A stretch of DNA of 64,000 nt from a virus: IMG/VR virus record IMGVR_UViG_3300009425_000015, positions 1-64,000 of that record, one strand, 5' to 3'. The translations under genes and the position numbers were made by a program. Positions 35,118-44,900 of this stretch are shown here, one piece after another. Under the pieces are notes generated by a model. The model worked only from the letters and a program-made list of their open reading frames with translations. It had not been told where the DNA came from and did not search any database. The first letter of the stretch is position 1; the number at the start of each line of letters is the position of its first letter.

Positions 35118-36320
35118 TTAAATACGGCCGGCGGATTTAGAGACAGCGTCGGCTGAACTCTTCACTTTTCCTGCTTTTTCTTTCGTATTTGCTGATGGGG
35201 CATAAAGTAGCTCCGTTGATTTTTTACTAAGATCTTGCAGGGTTGATAGTAAGCCTTTAAATTTCTCGTCCAGATCAGACAGTATCTGCTCTGTGCGCGC
35301 CTCTACATTTTCGAACTCTATCGTTCCAAGATGCTGATATGCTGCCTGATTTAAGAGCCAGGAGCTGTCCACCTTCATTCCTTCTGGCTCCCTTGGCGAA
35401 TCCACGCCTAGGTGCCTCTTTATCGTCGGAACACTTTTCGCAAATTGACTTTTAGAAGATACTCTAGACATAAGCGGATCTCCGGGAACATATTTGTCAG
35501 ATTTCTTTTTCCTACCCTTCCTCTGTTTCTTAATATATTTCCTTGGGGCTCTCTCTCGAAATGCGTCGATGACTTCCTCAGAGATATGGAAAGCTTCAAA
35601 AGATAAAGTATTCTTACCCTTATCCGCAACAATGTAAGTAAACCCTTCAGGGTATTTCTCTAGCGACATTTTTATCGAAGCTTCGCTGAATTTTACTTTT
35701 GTTGCCCCTGAGGATATTAATTTTATTGATGTCGCAAGACTGGGGAAATCGACATCAACCACGCCGGAATCTTTCGTCTTCTTGTTGTCCGGACGTATAC
35801 GCTCTCCACCAAACACTAAAGCCATTAGAACTTCAAACAAAAATCCGGCAGATGATGCATCCGGTGTTTTTTGCAAATTATAAAATATTCTCAAAACCTG
35901 TATTGTTGATAGCGCAGCTGCATGATCATTGACGCTCACAGAACTATTCAAGAATGAATTCATCTCATTTATGAAGCTCCCCAAGTCTCTGATGTCTCTT
36001 GTCACCCTAAGACTTTCCAACGCTGACTTTAGCTTTTCTTTTTCGTGCGGAAAGGACGCGCCCTCAGCATTGATGCTCAGCCAGCTGGGATCAAGCTGAA
36101 AGTCTGGTATCAGCAATTTCACCTCTTTGCTCGTCCCTTTCGCACTAGCTGATTCTAATATCTCCGGATTTTGCTCAACCTCAGTGGCGGCTTCAACCTT
36201 CTTATCGAAGGGTGATGAGCCTTCAACCTGCTCCACCAGCTCAACTAGGTTCTTAAAATTTAGAACGTTCTGGGCTTTGCGGGGTAAAAATTTCTCTACT
36301 ATATCCTCGAACGACGGCAT
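35118..36320 (-). CDS. Large phage protein of unknown function, possible nuclease-like core
   Basis: 400 residues. The central part (AGFLFEVLMALVFGG, then DVDFPSLATSIKLIS at about residues 175-215) has Glu, Asp and Lys spaced as in PD-(D/E)XK folds. The N- and C-terminal parts are helical and Ser/Lys-rich. It sits between ClpP and GroEL, so a role in virion maturation is possible. Confidence 0.5.
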   Translation of the reverse strand: MPSFEDIVEKFLPRKAQNVLNFKNLVELVEQVEGSSPFDKKVEAATEVEQNPEILESASAKGTSKEVKLLIPDFQLDPSWLSINAEGASFPHEKEKLKSALESLRVTRDIRDLGSFINEMNSFLNSSVSVNDHAAALSTIQVLRIFYNLQKTPDASSAGFLFEVLMALVFGGERIRPDNKKTKDSGVVDVDFPSLATSIKLISSGATKVKFSEASIKMSLEKYPEGFTYIVADKGKNTLSFEAFHISEEVIDAFRERAPRKYIKKQRKGRKKKSDKYVPGDPLMSRVSSKSQFAKSVPTIKRHLGVDSPREPEGMKVDSSWLLNQAAYQHLGTIEFENVEARTEQILSDLDEKFKGLLSTLQDLSKKSTELLYAPSANTKEKAGKVKSSADAVSKSAGRI

Positions 36321-36354
36321 TGGGTATCCTCCATCTTAATTAGTTACGTGCAAG

Positions 36355-37122
36355 TTAAATTACCACATCTGCAATGCCATGCTCGATAGCTTCTTCTGCA
36401 GACAGGTATACGTCAACATTCTTTTTCAAAAATTTACGAATTCTCTTCTCAGAAAGGTTTGTCTCAGCTGCTAAACACTTAACATACTGGCTTTGGATCC
36501 ACCTAACTTCTGATATTTCATTCTCCATATTTAGGAAGCTTCCGTGATAGCCGCCGTTAACACTGTGTATCATTACTCGACAATTGGCGCCGATTTCCCT
36601 TTTGCCTTTGGTGCCAGCTGCTAGCAAAAGTACTCCGGCAGACATTACCTTCCCCATCCCAACGGTGTTTACATCGCAGGTTTCCTTAACCAGGTTTATA
36701 GTGTCGTATATCGCAAACATCTCCGAGGCAGTGCCGCCGTTTGTTGAAATTAAAAAACTCATCGACTTTCTTGATTTGGACTCTTCTAAAGTCTCCTCTT
36801 CAATTTCATCGCTTGACTCGTCATTATCTCGGGCAGGGTGTGCGTGATCTTTAAGGAACATGAGAGACTGAACAATTTCGGATCCTTTTTCTTCAGTTAA
36901 ATCCCCGTAGAGAGTCATACTTCTCAGTAGCGATGGTTCTGAGCTTGGCTGCTCTATGTTGTTGATTATTACAAACCGTTCTTCGTCAATTGACGAAGCT
37001 TCGTCAAATTTGAAGTCGTCATCAATAATGATATCTTCCACCTTCCCTTCTTTCGATGATGGCTTCCCCTTGCTCTTCCTATCCTTCGATTTTTTATCAC
37101 TACTTTTATCTTTTTCTTTCAT
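36355..37122 (-). CDS. ClpP-like serine protease
   Basis: 255 residues. The catalytic triad is visible: Ser 161 in VMSAGVLL, His 186 in RVMIHSVNGG, Asp 237 in NVDVYLSAEEA. The N-terminal 60 residues are an added, highly charged Lys/Ser extension, and residues about 100-118 form an acidic insert absent from ordinary ClpP. No ATPase partner (ClpX/ClpA) is seen in the window. It may use host ClpX, or act alone as a head maturation protease, a role ClpP-fold proteases have in several phages. Confidence 0.85.
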   Translation of the reverse strand: MKEKDKSSDKKSKDRKSKGKPSSKEGKVEDIIIDDDFKFDEASSIDEERFVIINNIEQPSSEPSLLRSMTLYGDLTEEKGSEIVQSLMFLKDHAHPARDNDESSDEIEEETLEESKSRKSMSFLISTNGGTASEMFAIYDTINLVKETCDVNTVGMGKVMSAGVLLLAAGTKGKREIGANCRVMIHSVNGGYHGSFLNMENEISEVRWIQSQYVKCLAAETNLSEKRIRKFLKKNVDVYLSAEEAIEHGIADVVI

Positions 37123-37399
37123 TAAATGTCCTTTTCTTTTCCCGTTTATCTGATAGTTCTACTATTTGGAAGGATAAGCCTTTTGCGAAGGCTACCCATT
37201 CCACCCTTGTACTAAATTCTCTTTCCAACAACACAATGCTCTTCTTAGTTAACGCGTTATATCCCTGCCCCACATTCTTACCTCCGATTTCCGCTGATGC
37301 CTGCTTAAGCAATGTCGGCATTGCAGTTACCTGGAAGATATATAAGAAACCACTTTTTTCTTCCTTTCTCCAAGCGTATGCTTCTATACCACCTTTCAT
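37106..37399 (-). CDS. Hypothetical protein
   Basis: 97 residues, basic at the C-terminus. The ATG at 37397-37399 overlaps the TGA of the upstream gene and has GGAGG ten bases before. Function unknown. Confidence 0.5.
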   Translation of the reverse strand: MKGGIEAYAWRKEEKSGFLYIFQVTAMPTLLKQASAEIGGKNVGQGYNALTKKSIVLLEREFSTRVEWVAFAKGLSFQIVELSDKREKKRTFNERKR

Positions 37400-37779
37400 C
37401 GTTTTTTGTCCTCCATTCTTTGCCTTAAAACCCGTTGGGCTTCGTCCCAATTAGTATACTGAACAAACTTATGAAAATATCTTGGCATAGAGCCTATTAA
37501 GTTAATTATAACTCCGTCGCGCCACAGTGCTAAAGTTGCTGCGTCTTTCTTGCGGAGAAGCTTCAATGCCTCTTTGCTAGCGCCCTCGGCTTTCAGCTGC
37601 TTATACTTGATTTTGAAAGACATTTCAATGTCCGTACTTGCCGCACGTAACATATTAAGTGTCAGTGTGTCTAGGCGTGTGAACAGAATATATCCGTTCC
37701 CTAACGCTAGCACATAGGTTATCACCTTGTAAAAAAGTGCCCCTCCAAAAAACCACATCAATGATTCGTAAAAATCCAT
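37396..37779 (-). CDS. Membrane-anchored protein of unknown function
   Basis: 127 residues with an N-terminal membrane helix (residues 6-32, LMWFFGGALFYKVITYVLAL) followed by basic amphipathic helices. Similar small proteins occur in T4-like marine phages. Function unknown. Confidence 0.52.
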   Translation of the reverse strand: MDFYESLMWFFGGALFYKVITYVLALGNGYILFTRLDTLTLNMLRAASTDIEMSFKIKYKQLKAEGASKEALKLLRKKDAATLALWRDGVIINLIGSMPRYFHKFVQYTNWDEAQRVLRQRMEDKKR

Positions 37780-37786
37780 ATTACTT

Positions 37787-37814
37787 ATTATACCAAATTT
37801 ATCAGATATGTCAA
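37787..37814 (-). promoter_or_regulatory. Sigma70-like promoter TTGACA-16-TATAAT
   Basis: -35 at 37809-37814, -10 at 37787-37792 on the minus strand. It begins right after the terminator at 37816-37852, so one unit ends and another begins here. The -10 is only a few bases before the start codon of 37396-37779, so that gene would be leaderless from it, and the main target may be the genes after it. Confidence 0.6.
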
Positions 37815-37815
37815 C

Positions 37816-37852
37816 AAAAAAGTCCCCATTATAAATTTATAATGGGGACTTT
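37816..37852 (-). terminator. Strong intrinsic terminator
   Basis: A perfect palindrome (37819-37852, arms of 17 with AGTCCCCATTATAAA) followed on the minus strand by a run of T. It ends the transcript of gene 37880-38428. Since the palindrome is flanked by only a short T-run on the other strand, it is mainly one-directional. Confidence 0.85.
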
Positions 37853-37879
37853 GACATAAGCAAGAAAATGTCTAATTCG

Positions 37880-38428
37880 CTATTTCTTCATTCGCTCACG
37901 AACGATTCTAGAAGTAACTCTTTTCATGACTTCGTTAACTAAATTATCAAAGCCTTCCTCTTCCATAAGCTCGTCTTCTGGTTCTTCGCCGGGTAGAGCC
38001 TCAGGAGCCTCAGGAGCCTCAGCCTCGGGCCCGGGCTCAAATTCTTCTTCTTCGTCTTCTGGCGCTTCTTCGCCTTCTGGTGCTTCTTCGCCTTCTGGCG
38101 CTTCGACTCCAGCTGCCTGCAATTTCTTACCCAAGCTCACTAGTATCGCTGCTTCTTCATCAGTAAGCTCCATGTCTCCTTCTTCGTCAGGACCACCTGG
38201 ATCTTCAACTGGAACATCGTCCATCGGATCCTCTTCCTCTTCCTCTCCTGCCGGATCACCTTGCATAGGTTCTTCGCCTGGCGGAGGGGCGCCCATGGGG
38301 TCTTCTCGCTCTTCCTCCTCCTCTTCTGTCACAAAATTTTCTTTTATAAAAGAATTGCTAGGAGCGCCTATCGAGGCTAACTTCATAAAACGTCTTATTG
38401 TGTTTTCTTGTAAAATTTTCTTGCTCAT
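37880..38428 (-). CDS. Glu/Pro-rich acidic protein, possible scaffold
   Basis: 182 residues. The N-terminus ENTIRRFMKLASIGAPSNSF is of a type conserved in marine T4-like phages. Residues 35-160 are repeats of Glu, Pro, Gly and Asp (EEAPEGEEAPEDEEEE). The C-terminus is helical and basic (VMKRVTSRIVRERMKK). Such acidic low-complexity proteins often act as prohead core or scaffold parts; here that is inference. It is followed by the strong terminator. Confidence 0.6.
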   Translation of the reverse strand: MSKKILQENTIRRFMKLASIGAPSNSFIKENFVTEEEEEEREDPMGAPPPGEEPMQGDPAGEEEEEDPMDDVPVEDPGGPDEEGDMELTDEEAAILVSLGKKLQAAGVEAPEGEEAPEGEEAPEDEEEEFEPGPEAEAPEAPEALPGEEPEDELMEEEGFDNLVNEVMKRVTSRIVRERMKK

Positions 38429-38496
38429 TTGATTTCTCCCTTGTAAGTTTAAACTCTATCAAAGCTATTAGCATGCTATGTCTCTACTAAATAGTT

Positions 38497-38754
38497 CTAA
38501 TTTTCATAAAAACCTTCTTTATTTTTCCAAGATTTTCTCTTCCTCAACTTCTCTAAGGCTTGCTGTTCTATCTGCCTAACTCTGACAAAACTAACCCCGA
38601 TTCTTTCACCTACCTGCTCAAGCGTCATATTACCATGCCTGTAAACAGATATTAACGAACAGTTGAAATCTTCTGCGAAATCCATCCAGTGGCGACACTC
38701 TGATTTATCGCACACATAATCCTTGTCTATACACTCTTTTGAACATTGTTTCAC
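38497..38754 (-). CDS. Sigma-70 region 4 protein
   Basis: 85 residues. The C-terminal part NMTLEQVGERIGVSFVRVRQ followed by IEQQALEKLRKR is a canonical sigma region 4.2 helix-turn-helix, which recognises -35 elements. The N-terminus has four Cys (CSKECIDKDYVC, SEC) that could bind zinc, then CRHWMDF. This compact family is common in phages and may redirect host RNA polymerase to later promoters. Confidence 0.8.
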   Translation of the reverse strand: MKQCSKECIDKDYVCDKSECRHWMDFAEDFNCSLISVYRHGNMTLEQVGERIGVSFVRVRQIEQQALEKLRKRKSWKNKEGFYEN

Positions 38755-39101
38755 TCAATCATCTCCTTTGCTATCATATCAAACAGTCCTTGCTTTTCTT
38801 CTGGAGAGAGATCGAAAATACCAAATAATTCCTCTCCCTCTCTTATTGCCCTTCTGGATTTTGCAATCCTTCTCTTACCATGCCTCCCCAACTCATACTT
38901 ATACTCTGTTAAGTAGTCAATTATCCTCTCATCGTTATTTAGGTATCCAGTTATCATCCTCTGAAAAAACTGAATTTGCGTAATGCCATCATGTCTAAGT
39001 CTTATTCTTAAATCGCCATGGCGCTTATCATCGTCGACGAACGTTATCGTTTTTCCCTCTTTCCCATATCGATATTCTTTCTTCTCCTTGTTATCTGACA
39101 T
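38751..39101 (-). CDS. Hypothetical basic protein
   Basis: 116 residues, basic and helical (RHGDLRIRLRHDGITQIQFF). It overlaps the sigma region-4 gene by four bases. A small regulator or structural part is possible; no domain is recognised. Confidence 0.5.
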   Translation of the reverse strand: MSDNKEKKEYRYGKEGKTITFVDDDKRHGDLRIRLRHDGITQIQFFQRMITGYLNNDERIIDYLTEYKYELGRHGKRRIAKSRRAIREGEELFGIFDLSPEEKQGLFDMIAKEMIE

Positions 39102-40155
39102 TTAAAATATGTGTTCCACTCTCCAGCTGAGATGCCGAAGTCTGCAAGATAAACTGGGAATTTTCCCTTAGCTCTTCCACATCCCTTGCGCCACTATAAG
39201 AAAATCCGCTTCGTACGTTGTTCGCGATGTCTTCTAGTATAAAAGATGCCGAGCCTTTATAGGGTATCGTAGTAGAAACACCCTCTAGAGAGCTAGCAAA
39301 GCCCCTCCAGTCCTCTTGAGCTTCGCGGCTTGCCATTCCCCTGTACGCCTTGTAAGACTTGCCTGAGGACTCAGTAAACACCTCTCCTGGGGCTTCTAGC
39401 GTTCCCGCTAGCATCGAACCCAACATAACGAAATCTGCACCGGCGGCGATGGCCTTAACAATATCCCCTGACGACTTGATTCCCCCATCAGCGATAATAG
39501 GCTTTGGAGTAAAATTATATTTTTCGCCCGAATGAAAGTGATTCAGCGCAGCCATTCGTGCCATGCGACATGCGAGTATCGACTGGAAGGTACTCATGCC
39601 GTGGCCTGTTTGAATTCTTGTGGAACATATGCTCCCTCCGCCGATGCCGACGCGGACGGCATCGGCGCCCCACCGGCACAAATCGACATATCCGGTGTCG
39701 GTTGCTATGTTTCCAGCTATAATCGAGACGTCTTCACCGAAAATGTCTTTGAGAGTCTTTATCGCTCTCTCGACATTTGTGTGATGGCCGTGGGCAACAT
39801 CAATGCAAATAATATCTGCACCACTTGCTACAAGTTCTTGTGCTCGAACTTTATAATTATCTGTCACGCCCACTGCTGCAGCAACATTCTCCACCCCAGC
39901 TGCCTTGGCAGCGTTAACGATTTTAGCTTGAGCTTGAATATAGTTATAACGATGAAGTATTCCAAACCCTCCTGCCTTTCCTAAAGCGGATATCATCTCC
40001 AGCTCCGTTACAGTATCCATGGGACTAGAAACAATAGGCAGACTAAACTTTACGCCATTCAACTCTGATCCTATGTCTATTTCCTTTCGGCTTTCAATGT
40101 CGCTCTTTTTTGGGACTAATAGCACATCGTCGAACGATAAGGTGTCACTAAACAT
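39091..40155 (-). CDS. IMP dehydrogenase / GMP reductase family enzyme
   Basis: 354 residues, a TIM barrel without the CBS domains of typical GuaB. Motifs: [10 protein letters not shown] at the start, SSPMDTVTE, the catalytic loop [17 protein letters not shown], then [10 protein letters not shown], and a flap-like [18 protein letters not shown] makes XMP from IMP; GMP reductase converts GMP to IMP with the same fold. Length (about 350) and lack of CBS favour GMP reductase, but the choice is open. It would adjust guanine nucleotides during infection. Rare in phages. Confidence 0.85.
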   Translation of the reverse strand: MFSDTLSFDDVLLVPKKSDIESRKEIDIGSELNGVKFSLPIVSSPMDTVTELEMISALGKAGGFGILHRYNYIQAQAKIVNAAKAAGVENVAAAVGVTDNYKVRAQELVASGADIICIDVAHGHHTNVERAIKTLKDIFGEDVSIIAGNIATDTGYVDLCRWGADAVRVGIGGGSICSTRIQTGHGMSTFQSILACRMARMAALNHFHSGEKYNFTPKPIIADGGIKSSGDIVKAIAAGADFVMLGSMLAGTLEAPGEVFTESSGKSYKAYRGMASREAQEDWRGFASSLEGVSTTIPYKGSASFILEDIANNVRSGFSYSGARDVEELRENSQFILQTSASQLESGTHILNVR

Positions 40156-40423
40156 TTCCCGCCTCCACGTCTTTTTGAATTTCCATTAGCATCTCAGTTG
40201 CTCGCGTCCAGCACTCTGGACAATACAAATTTACCTTATTTTGCTTTTCTCTCACAACAACCCTCCATGAAGAAACCTGCTCCTTGTCAGACTTATCAAA
40301 TTTGGCGGAGCAGGACAAACACTCTTCAGACAGTTTACCCATTAAGGAAACTTTCTCTTCCAAATCTTTCCCTGCCACCTTCTTCTTATTTCTATTAATT
40401 TTTCTTATTGCCGAAGACATCAA
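40148..40423 (-). CDS. Zinc-ribbon phage protein
   Basis: 91 residues with CLSCSAKF and LYCPECW, two CxxC knuckles 31 residues apart. The intervening SSWRVVVREKQNKVNLYC is like small proteins of T4-like marine phages. Role unknown; it overlaps the nucleotide enzymes on both sides. Confidence 0.6.
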   Translation of the reverse strand: MMSSAIRKINRNKKKVAGKDLEEKVSLMGKLSEECLSCSAKFDKSDKEQVSSWRVVVREKQNKVNLYCPECWTRATEMLMEIQKDVEAGNV

Positions 40424-40869
40424 AAGTCCCCCGTCGAGCCGAGTGCTCCGGATCCGCGAGTGGTGCTGGACTCATACACACTATCCTCCTGTATCTCTTC
40501 AAACTCTGCTGCAGCGATAGGAACAAGGACGGCTTGTGCAACCTTCTCGCCGGGAAGAATAGTTTGTCTGAGCGCCCCGATGTTATGCAGGTTCACAAAC
40601 ACTTCACCATTGTAGCCGCTGTCGACAACACAGGCACCGACAACCAAAGATCTCTTGAATGCCACTCCTGACTTGTTTTTGATTTCGAGCATATATCCGG
40701 CTGGTACGCCAATCTTCAACCCAGTTGGGATTAGTTCACTTTCGTTCTCATAAACGACAAGCGGATCCTCCGCCTCTGGACAATAAAAGATGTCTGCTCC
40801 TGCATCTGTCGGGTGTGCCCTGACGGGCAGTTTCGCATTTTCTCTAACCTTGAATACTTTGAGTTTCAT
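40420..40869 (-). CDS. dut: dUTPase (dUTP diphosphatase)
   Basis: 149 residues, normal for a trimeric dUTPase. The five motifs are present: DAGADI, NKSGVA, VVDSGYNGEV, GEKVAQ, and TTRGSGALGSTG at the C-terminus. It converts dUTP to dUMP, preventing uracil in DNA and supplying ThyX (49342-50052) with substrate. Confidence 0.95.
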   Translation of the reverse strand: MKLKVFKVRENAKLPVRAHPTDAGADIFYCPEAEDPLVVYENESELIPTGLKIGVPAGYMLEIKNKSGVAFKRSLVVGACVVDSGYNGEVFVNLHNIGALRQTILPGEKVAQAVLVPIAAAEFEEIQEDSVYESSTTRGSGALGSTGDF

Positions 40870-40872
40870 TTT

Positions 40873-41691
40873 CTATCTCCTTTTTCCCATAAATACACAC
40901 CCATCTACAATCTTTCTAGAATGATATATGTCGTCCTGACTACTCAACACTTCGCGAACACAGTCAACGGTGGAATGTATGACGGATGATGCTTCGAAAT
41001 CAAACTTTCCAAAGTAATCAGACAAGAACAAGCTAGCAATATTATCCCTGACTCTAGAAGATTTCATCACCCTTCTCATTTCCTTATCCACTTCAGGCTC
41101 CCGGTGTACTAACCTCAGTGCTTCGCCTTGAAGTATATTGTTTGGAGCACTCACCTGCTCAAGACGCTGTCGGCGAGCGTCGGCCACGATGACATTTTTT
41201 GCCAAATTAAAAACTTTCATAAAATCTAAGATTTTCTCAGTTATATGGCCCTGCATGCTACCATCGTCTAGAGATGCTATAGCCGAATTGAAAACTTCTC
41301 GATGCATCGAACACCGGAAGTTATCGAAGAAATCAGCAACCTCAGACACAACCATCCTCTCCTCGGCAGCTGCAAATCTTTGTGCAGCGGACAAAGGAAT
41401 ATCTCCATTTTTTATCAGATACTTTACCTCTCTTGCTAGCCTCATAGTGCCGGAATGGCCATAAAATTTATCCCAATTCTCGAAAATCTCTTGAAAGTTC
41501 TCCTCCGTCAACTCAACTTCAGGACTCAAGTAACTCAAGCGCCCACTTGAATATTCTTCTTTAAATTTATTCTTGGCAGCATTTTCAATTTGCTCGTCCG
41601 TTGCAACACTGCACCATTTCAAATATTTGCTTGTATAAACTTCAACTTTCCCATTGAGCTTCTTGCTCACCTTCGACTGTTTTATTTTCAT
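40873..41691 (-). CDS. Hypothetical 272-residue protein
   Basis: Largely helical, without recognised domains. The start at 41691 has GGAG seven bases upstream and overlaps the upstream stop by one base. It lies between dUTPase and DnaE, so a link to DNA metabolism is possible. Confidence 0.55.
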   Translation of the reverse strand: MKIKQSKVSKKLNGKVEVYTSKYLKWCSVATDEQIENAAKNKFKEEYSSGRLSYLSPEVELTEENFQEIFENWDKFYGHSGTMRLAREVKYLIKNGDIPLSAAQRFAAAEERMVVSEVADFFDNFRCSMHREVFNSAIASLDDGSMQGHITEKILDFMKVFNLAKNVIVADARRQRLEQVSAPNNILQGEALRLVHREPEVDKEMRRVMKSSRVRDNIASLFLSDYFGKFDFEASSVIHSTVDCVREVLSSQDDIYHSRKIVDGCVFMGKRR

Positions 41692-41927
41692 TAGCTGTCT
41701 CCTTTTTGACAAATTATCTCTGATTCTGTTTCTATCCACACCTTCGCACCACAAGAGAGTGGCTTATCCGGTGAGTAAACGACCTTGCAAGGGCCGTCTA
41801 TGTAAACCTCATAACAGTATGTGTTGCTCTTGTATGTCTTCACAGTTATCACCGGCTCTCTCGCATTGTCGGGCAACTTAGAGTTCGCCCTTATCTTATG
41901 TTGATTTACGTGGATTCTCTTTTTCAT
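41691..41927 (-). CDS. Conserved phage protein (MKKRIHVNQHKI type)
   Basis: 78 residues. The sequence MKKRIHVNQHKIRANSKL, then TVKTYKS, then GPCKVVYSPDKPLSCGAKVW is a well-conserved block in many tailed phages and some bacteria, with no assigned function that I know. The ATG overlaps the TGA of dnaE. Confidence 0.65.
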   Translation of the reverse strand: MKKRIHVNQHKIRANSKLPDNAREPVITVKTYKSNTYCYEVYIDGPCKVVYSPDKPLSCGAKVWIETESEIICQKGDS

Positions 41928-44900
41928 GCTAACATCCGAAATGCCCTTCCAATGCTTCTCGTTGAGAAGCCCCATTGAGCGTCCCATTCAAGCTTTGCCA
42001 TGTACGGACGATTGACTCTAACAATATCCTTATCTGGACGAACACCCCAACACTTAATCGTGTTTGCCTCGTTGTTGCTATCGATAACCCGAATTAAATA
42101 ATAGTCCTTGCCATTTCGTGTCTTCTTTTTTATTACTTCTCGTGGTACAAACCAAACAACTCCGGCAGATAGCTGGGCATCATACTCAGAAATAGGTGGA
42201 ATGTAATTCTTTTCCAGACTACTCCTAATGTGATCTGATAACACCAAACCAAAAGGAAATACTCCGGTTAAATCTACAAGGTACTGTATCTCTTCCTCTT
42301 CTGAAAAGTTTCCCTCTGGTGCATACTTTACAATGTTTTCTAGCAAGTTTTTCTCCTTGCGAGGCCTATCGACGGCGATAGCACTCCAAAAATGCTTTGT
42401 ACCCTTAAACCTAGCGTCCATGAGCGGGGTAAGTGCCCCGGAGCGTGCCAGCACATCCAACGCTTTCTTGTTCAACTTTGAGTATACAATACCCTCGTTA
42501 AAGAGGAAGTCCTCTATCTTATGAAACGGGCGATTTTCAATAATCTGCTCAATAGCCTTCTCTCCCAAGCCCTTAATCGAAGTTAGCGGCTGTATCAAAG
42601 TCTTGCCGTCTTCCGATATCTCCCATACAGAACCAGAGGTGTTAATGTTTAGAGGTTCAATGCTGAAGCCGTGAGCTTTCGCAACATTGATTGCCTTTTC
42701 CTTCCTTGTTTCTGGCTCTTTATCTAAGAATGCAGCCATCCATTCGGCGGGATAGTAATTCATTAACCAGGCACACTGGAAAGACAGTACGCAATATGAC
42801 ACGGCATGAGATTTGTTAAACCCATAGCCTGAAAAATACTCAAAAGTGTCCCAAAGCTCTTTCGCTTGCCGCTTCTCAAGCCCCTTCTCCAGGCAGCCGT
42901 CTAGAAACTTGGAATATATCTTGTCCTTTTGCTCCTGTACTTCTCCTGTACCTTTTTTTGTCAAAAGCTTTCTGAGCTTATTTCCCTCATCTAGAGATAA
43001 ATCCTTCCCCAGGCGATGCGCTAGCATAGCAATCTGCTCTTGAAAAATGAGGAACCCAAAAGTTTCCTCCGTCACCTCCCTAACGATATCACTAACGTAT
43101 TCCACCTCTTCTGGCGTGTTTTTCGCAGCTATGAATTTCTTATCCACGCCGGCGCCGAGAGGGCCGGGGCGGTATATCGAGGTGATTGCTGCCAATTCGA
43201 TAATGTTATTCGGGGTAGCTCTCTTACAAAAAGACTGGGCTCCGCTTTCAGTAAACTGAAATATACCTGCCCACTTACCTCCATGAAAAATATTATCCCA
43301 CACCTGCTTATCGTTTAAATCGATTGCTTCTGGGTGCAGGAATTTATTATAAAAAGCCTTGACGTCTTCGAAAGTTGGGCTCTCAACTCCCTTATGCCTC
43401 TTTAGTACATGCCTCACCGCACCTTCTATCATCCGAAGAGAAGCAAGTCCCAGTATATCAAATTTAATAAAACCCATTGGTTCCAAATGTCGTACATTTT
43501 GTCCCTCACTCCATGGCGTCTGGCGGACGCCTCCGCTGTTTATCATTGGCATCCATTCGTCTAAGTTCTCACCGATAACAACTCCGCCAGCGTGTCGGCT
43601 TGCCGATCTAACCTGCCCGTATAAAGCCTCGACGTGGGTTTTAATTTTCGGATATTTTACTAAGAAATTTTTTAAAGTATCCGAAAACTCCATCACCTCT
43701 TCAAACGTTGGAGCGTATACCCCCGCTGTGATGCCATGCTTTTTTTTCGCCAAAGGAGTTGCTTCAAAAAGCATCTTCCCAGTGACATTGTTAACCTCAG
43801 AGAACGGCACTTCATAAAATTTTGAAATATCCTTAATCAAAGATCGCAATTGCAAAGTATTCCAATTAGTAATTGGGACTACAGTATCATCCCCCCACTC
43901 GTTAATCAACTCTTCTTTCAAGTCCATCGGAGAGCTTACATCATAATCGATGTCTGGATATCCCGTACCGCCCTTTGTCAAGAACCGTTCGAACTGGAGT
44001 CCGTACTTGATCGGATCCACTTGTGTTATTCCTAAAGCGTAAGAGACTAACGCACCCGCTGCAGAGCCTCTGCCAGCGCCGACGAGCTGGTTCTTTGTAG
44101 CCCTATCCGCAATTGCTTTCATCGTTAGAAAGTACTTACTGAACCCTCTACTATCTATAACTTCTATCTCCATGTCTAACCGATTAATATACTCTTCCTT
44201 TTCTCCAAACCCTAGGAGCCTTGCACCCTCCATACACAACTTAGCTAGAGCATCAGTTGCGCTAAGACCTTCTGGTACCACAAAGTCAGGGAGGCGCACT
44301 GTATTGTCAGGGAAAAAGGATTCAATTCTTTCATGCGCAATTCGATGAGACTCCGTGATAGAGTCCATAACTACACTGTCGTCGTACTCGACGTCGCATG
44401 ACTTAGAGTATTTCTTGTAAGATTCCCACATCTCGTCACCGTTTTTTGGATACAGCTCGTAACCTACGTCGGCGACGTCTAGTGGTAATTCCATGTTCAT
44501 CCATTCGGGAGTGCTTCTGCCTAGCCATGCCAGACGTTTGTATAATTCTCTGTCTTTCCAAACATCCGAATTCGGATAATGGCTATCTGCAGTTGAGAGC
44601 AAGGGTACCCCAAACTCGTGATGCATCTGAACAATATACTGGTTCAAAGTGTGCTGTTCCGGTACGTTGTTCCACTGCAGTTCTCCGTACCATCTATCAC
44701 CAAAAATTGACTGCATCTTTTGAGTGGTTGCTCTCATCGAATCAAGAACTGAGTCAGCGCCGTCATCTCGGTTCTCCCAATAATTCCCGGCATAAACACC
44801 ACCGAGACAAGCAGAAGATGCAATTACTCCTGTATTGTACCTCTTAAGCATTGCATAATCCACTCGTGGGTATCTGAAGAAATGATCACCTCGATAGGAT

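Noticed and set aside
37926-38432. 168-codon plus-strand frame rich in Ser/Pro
   Set aside because: It is the antisense of the Glu/Pro-rich gene 37880-38428; the low-complexity composition keeps the opposite frame open by chance.
39532-39984. 150-codon plus-strand frame
   Set aside because: Antisense to the IMPDH/GMP reductase gene; composition not coding-like.
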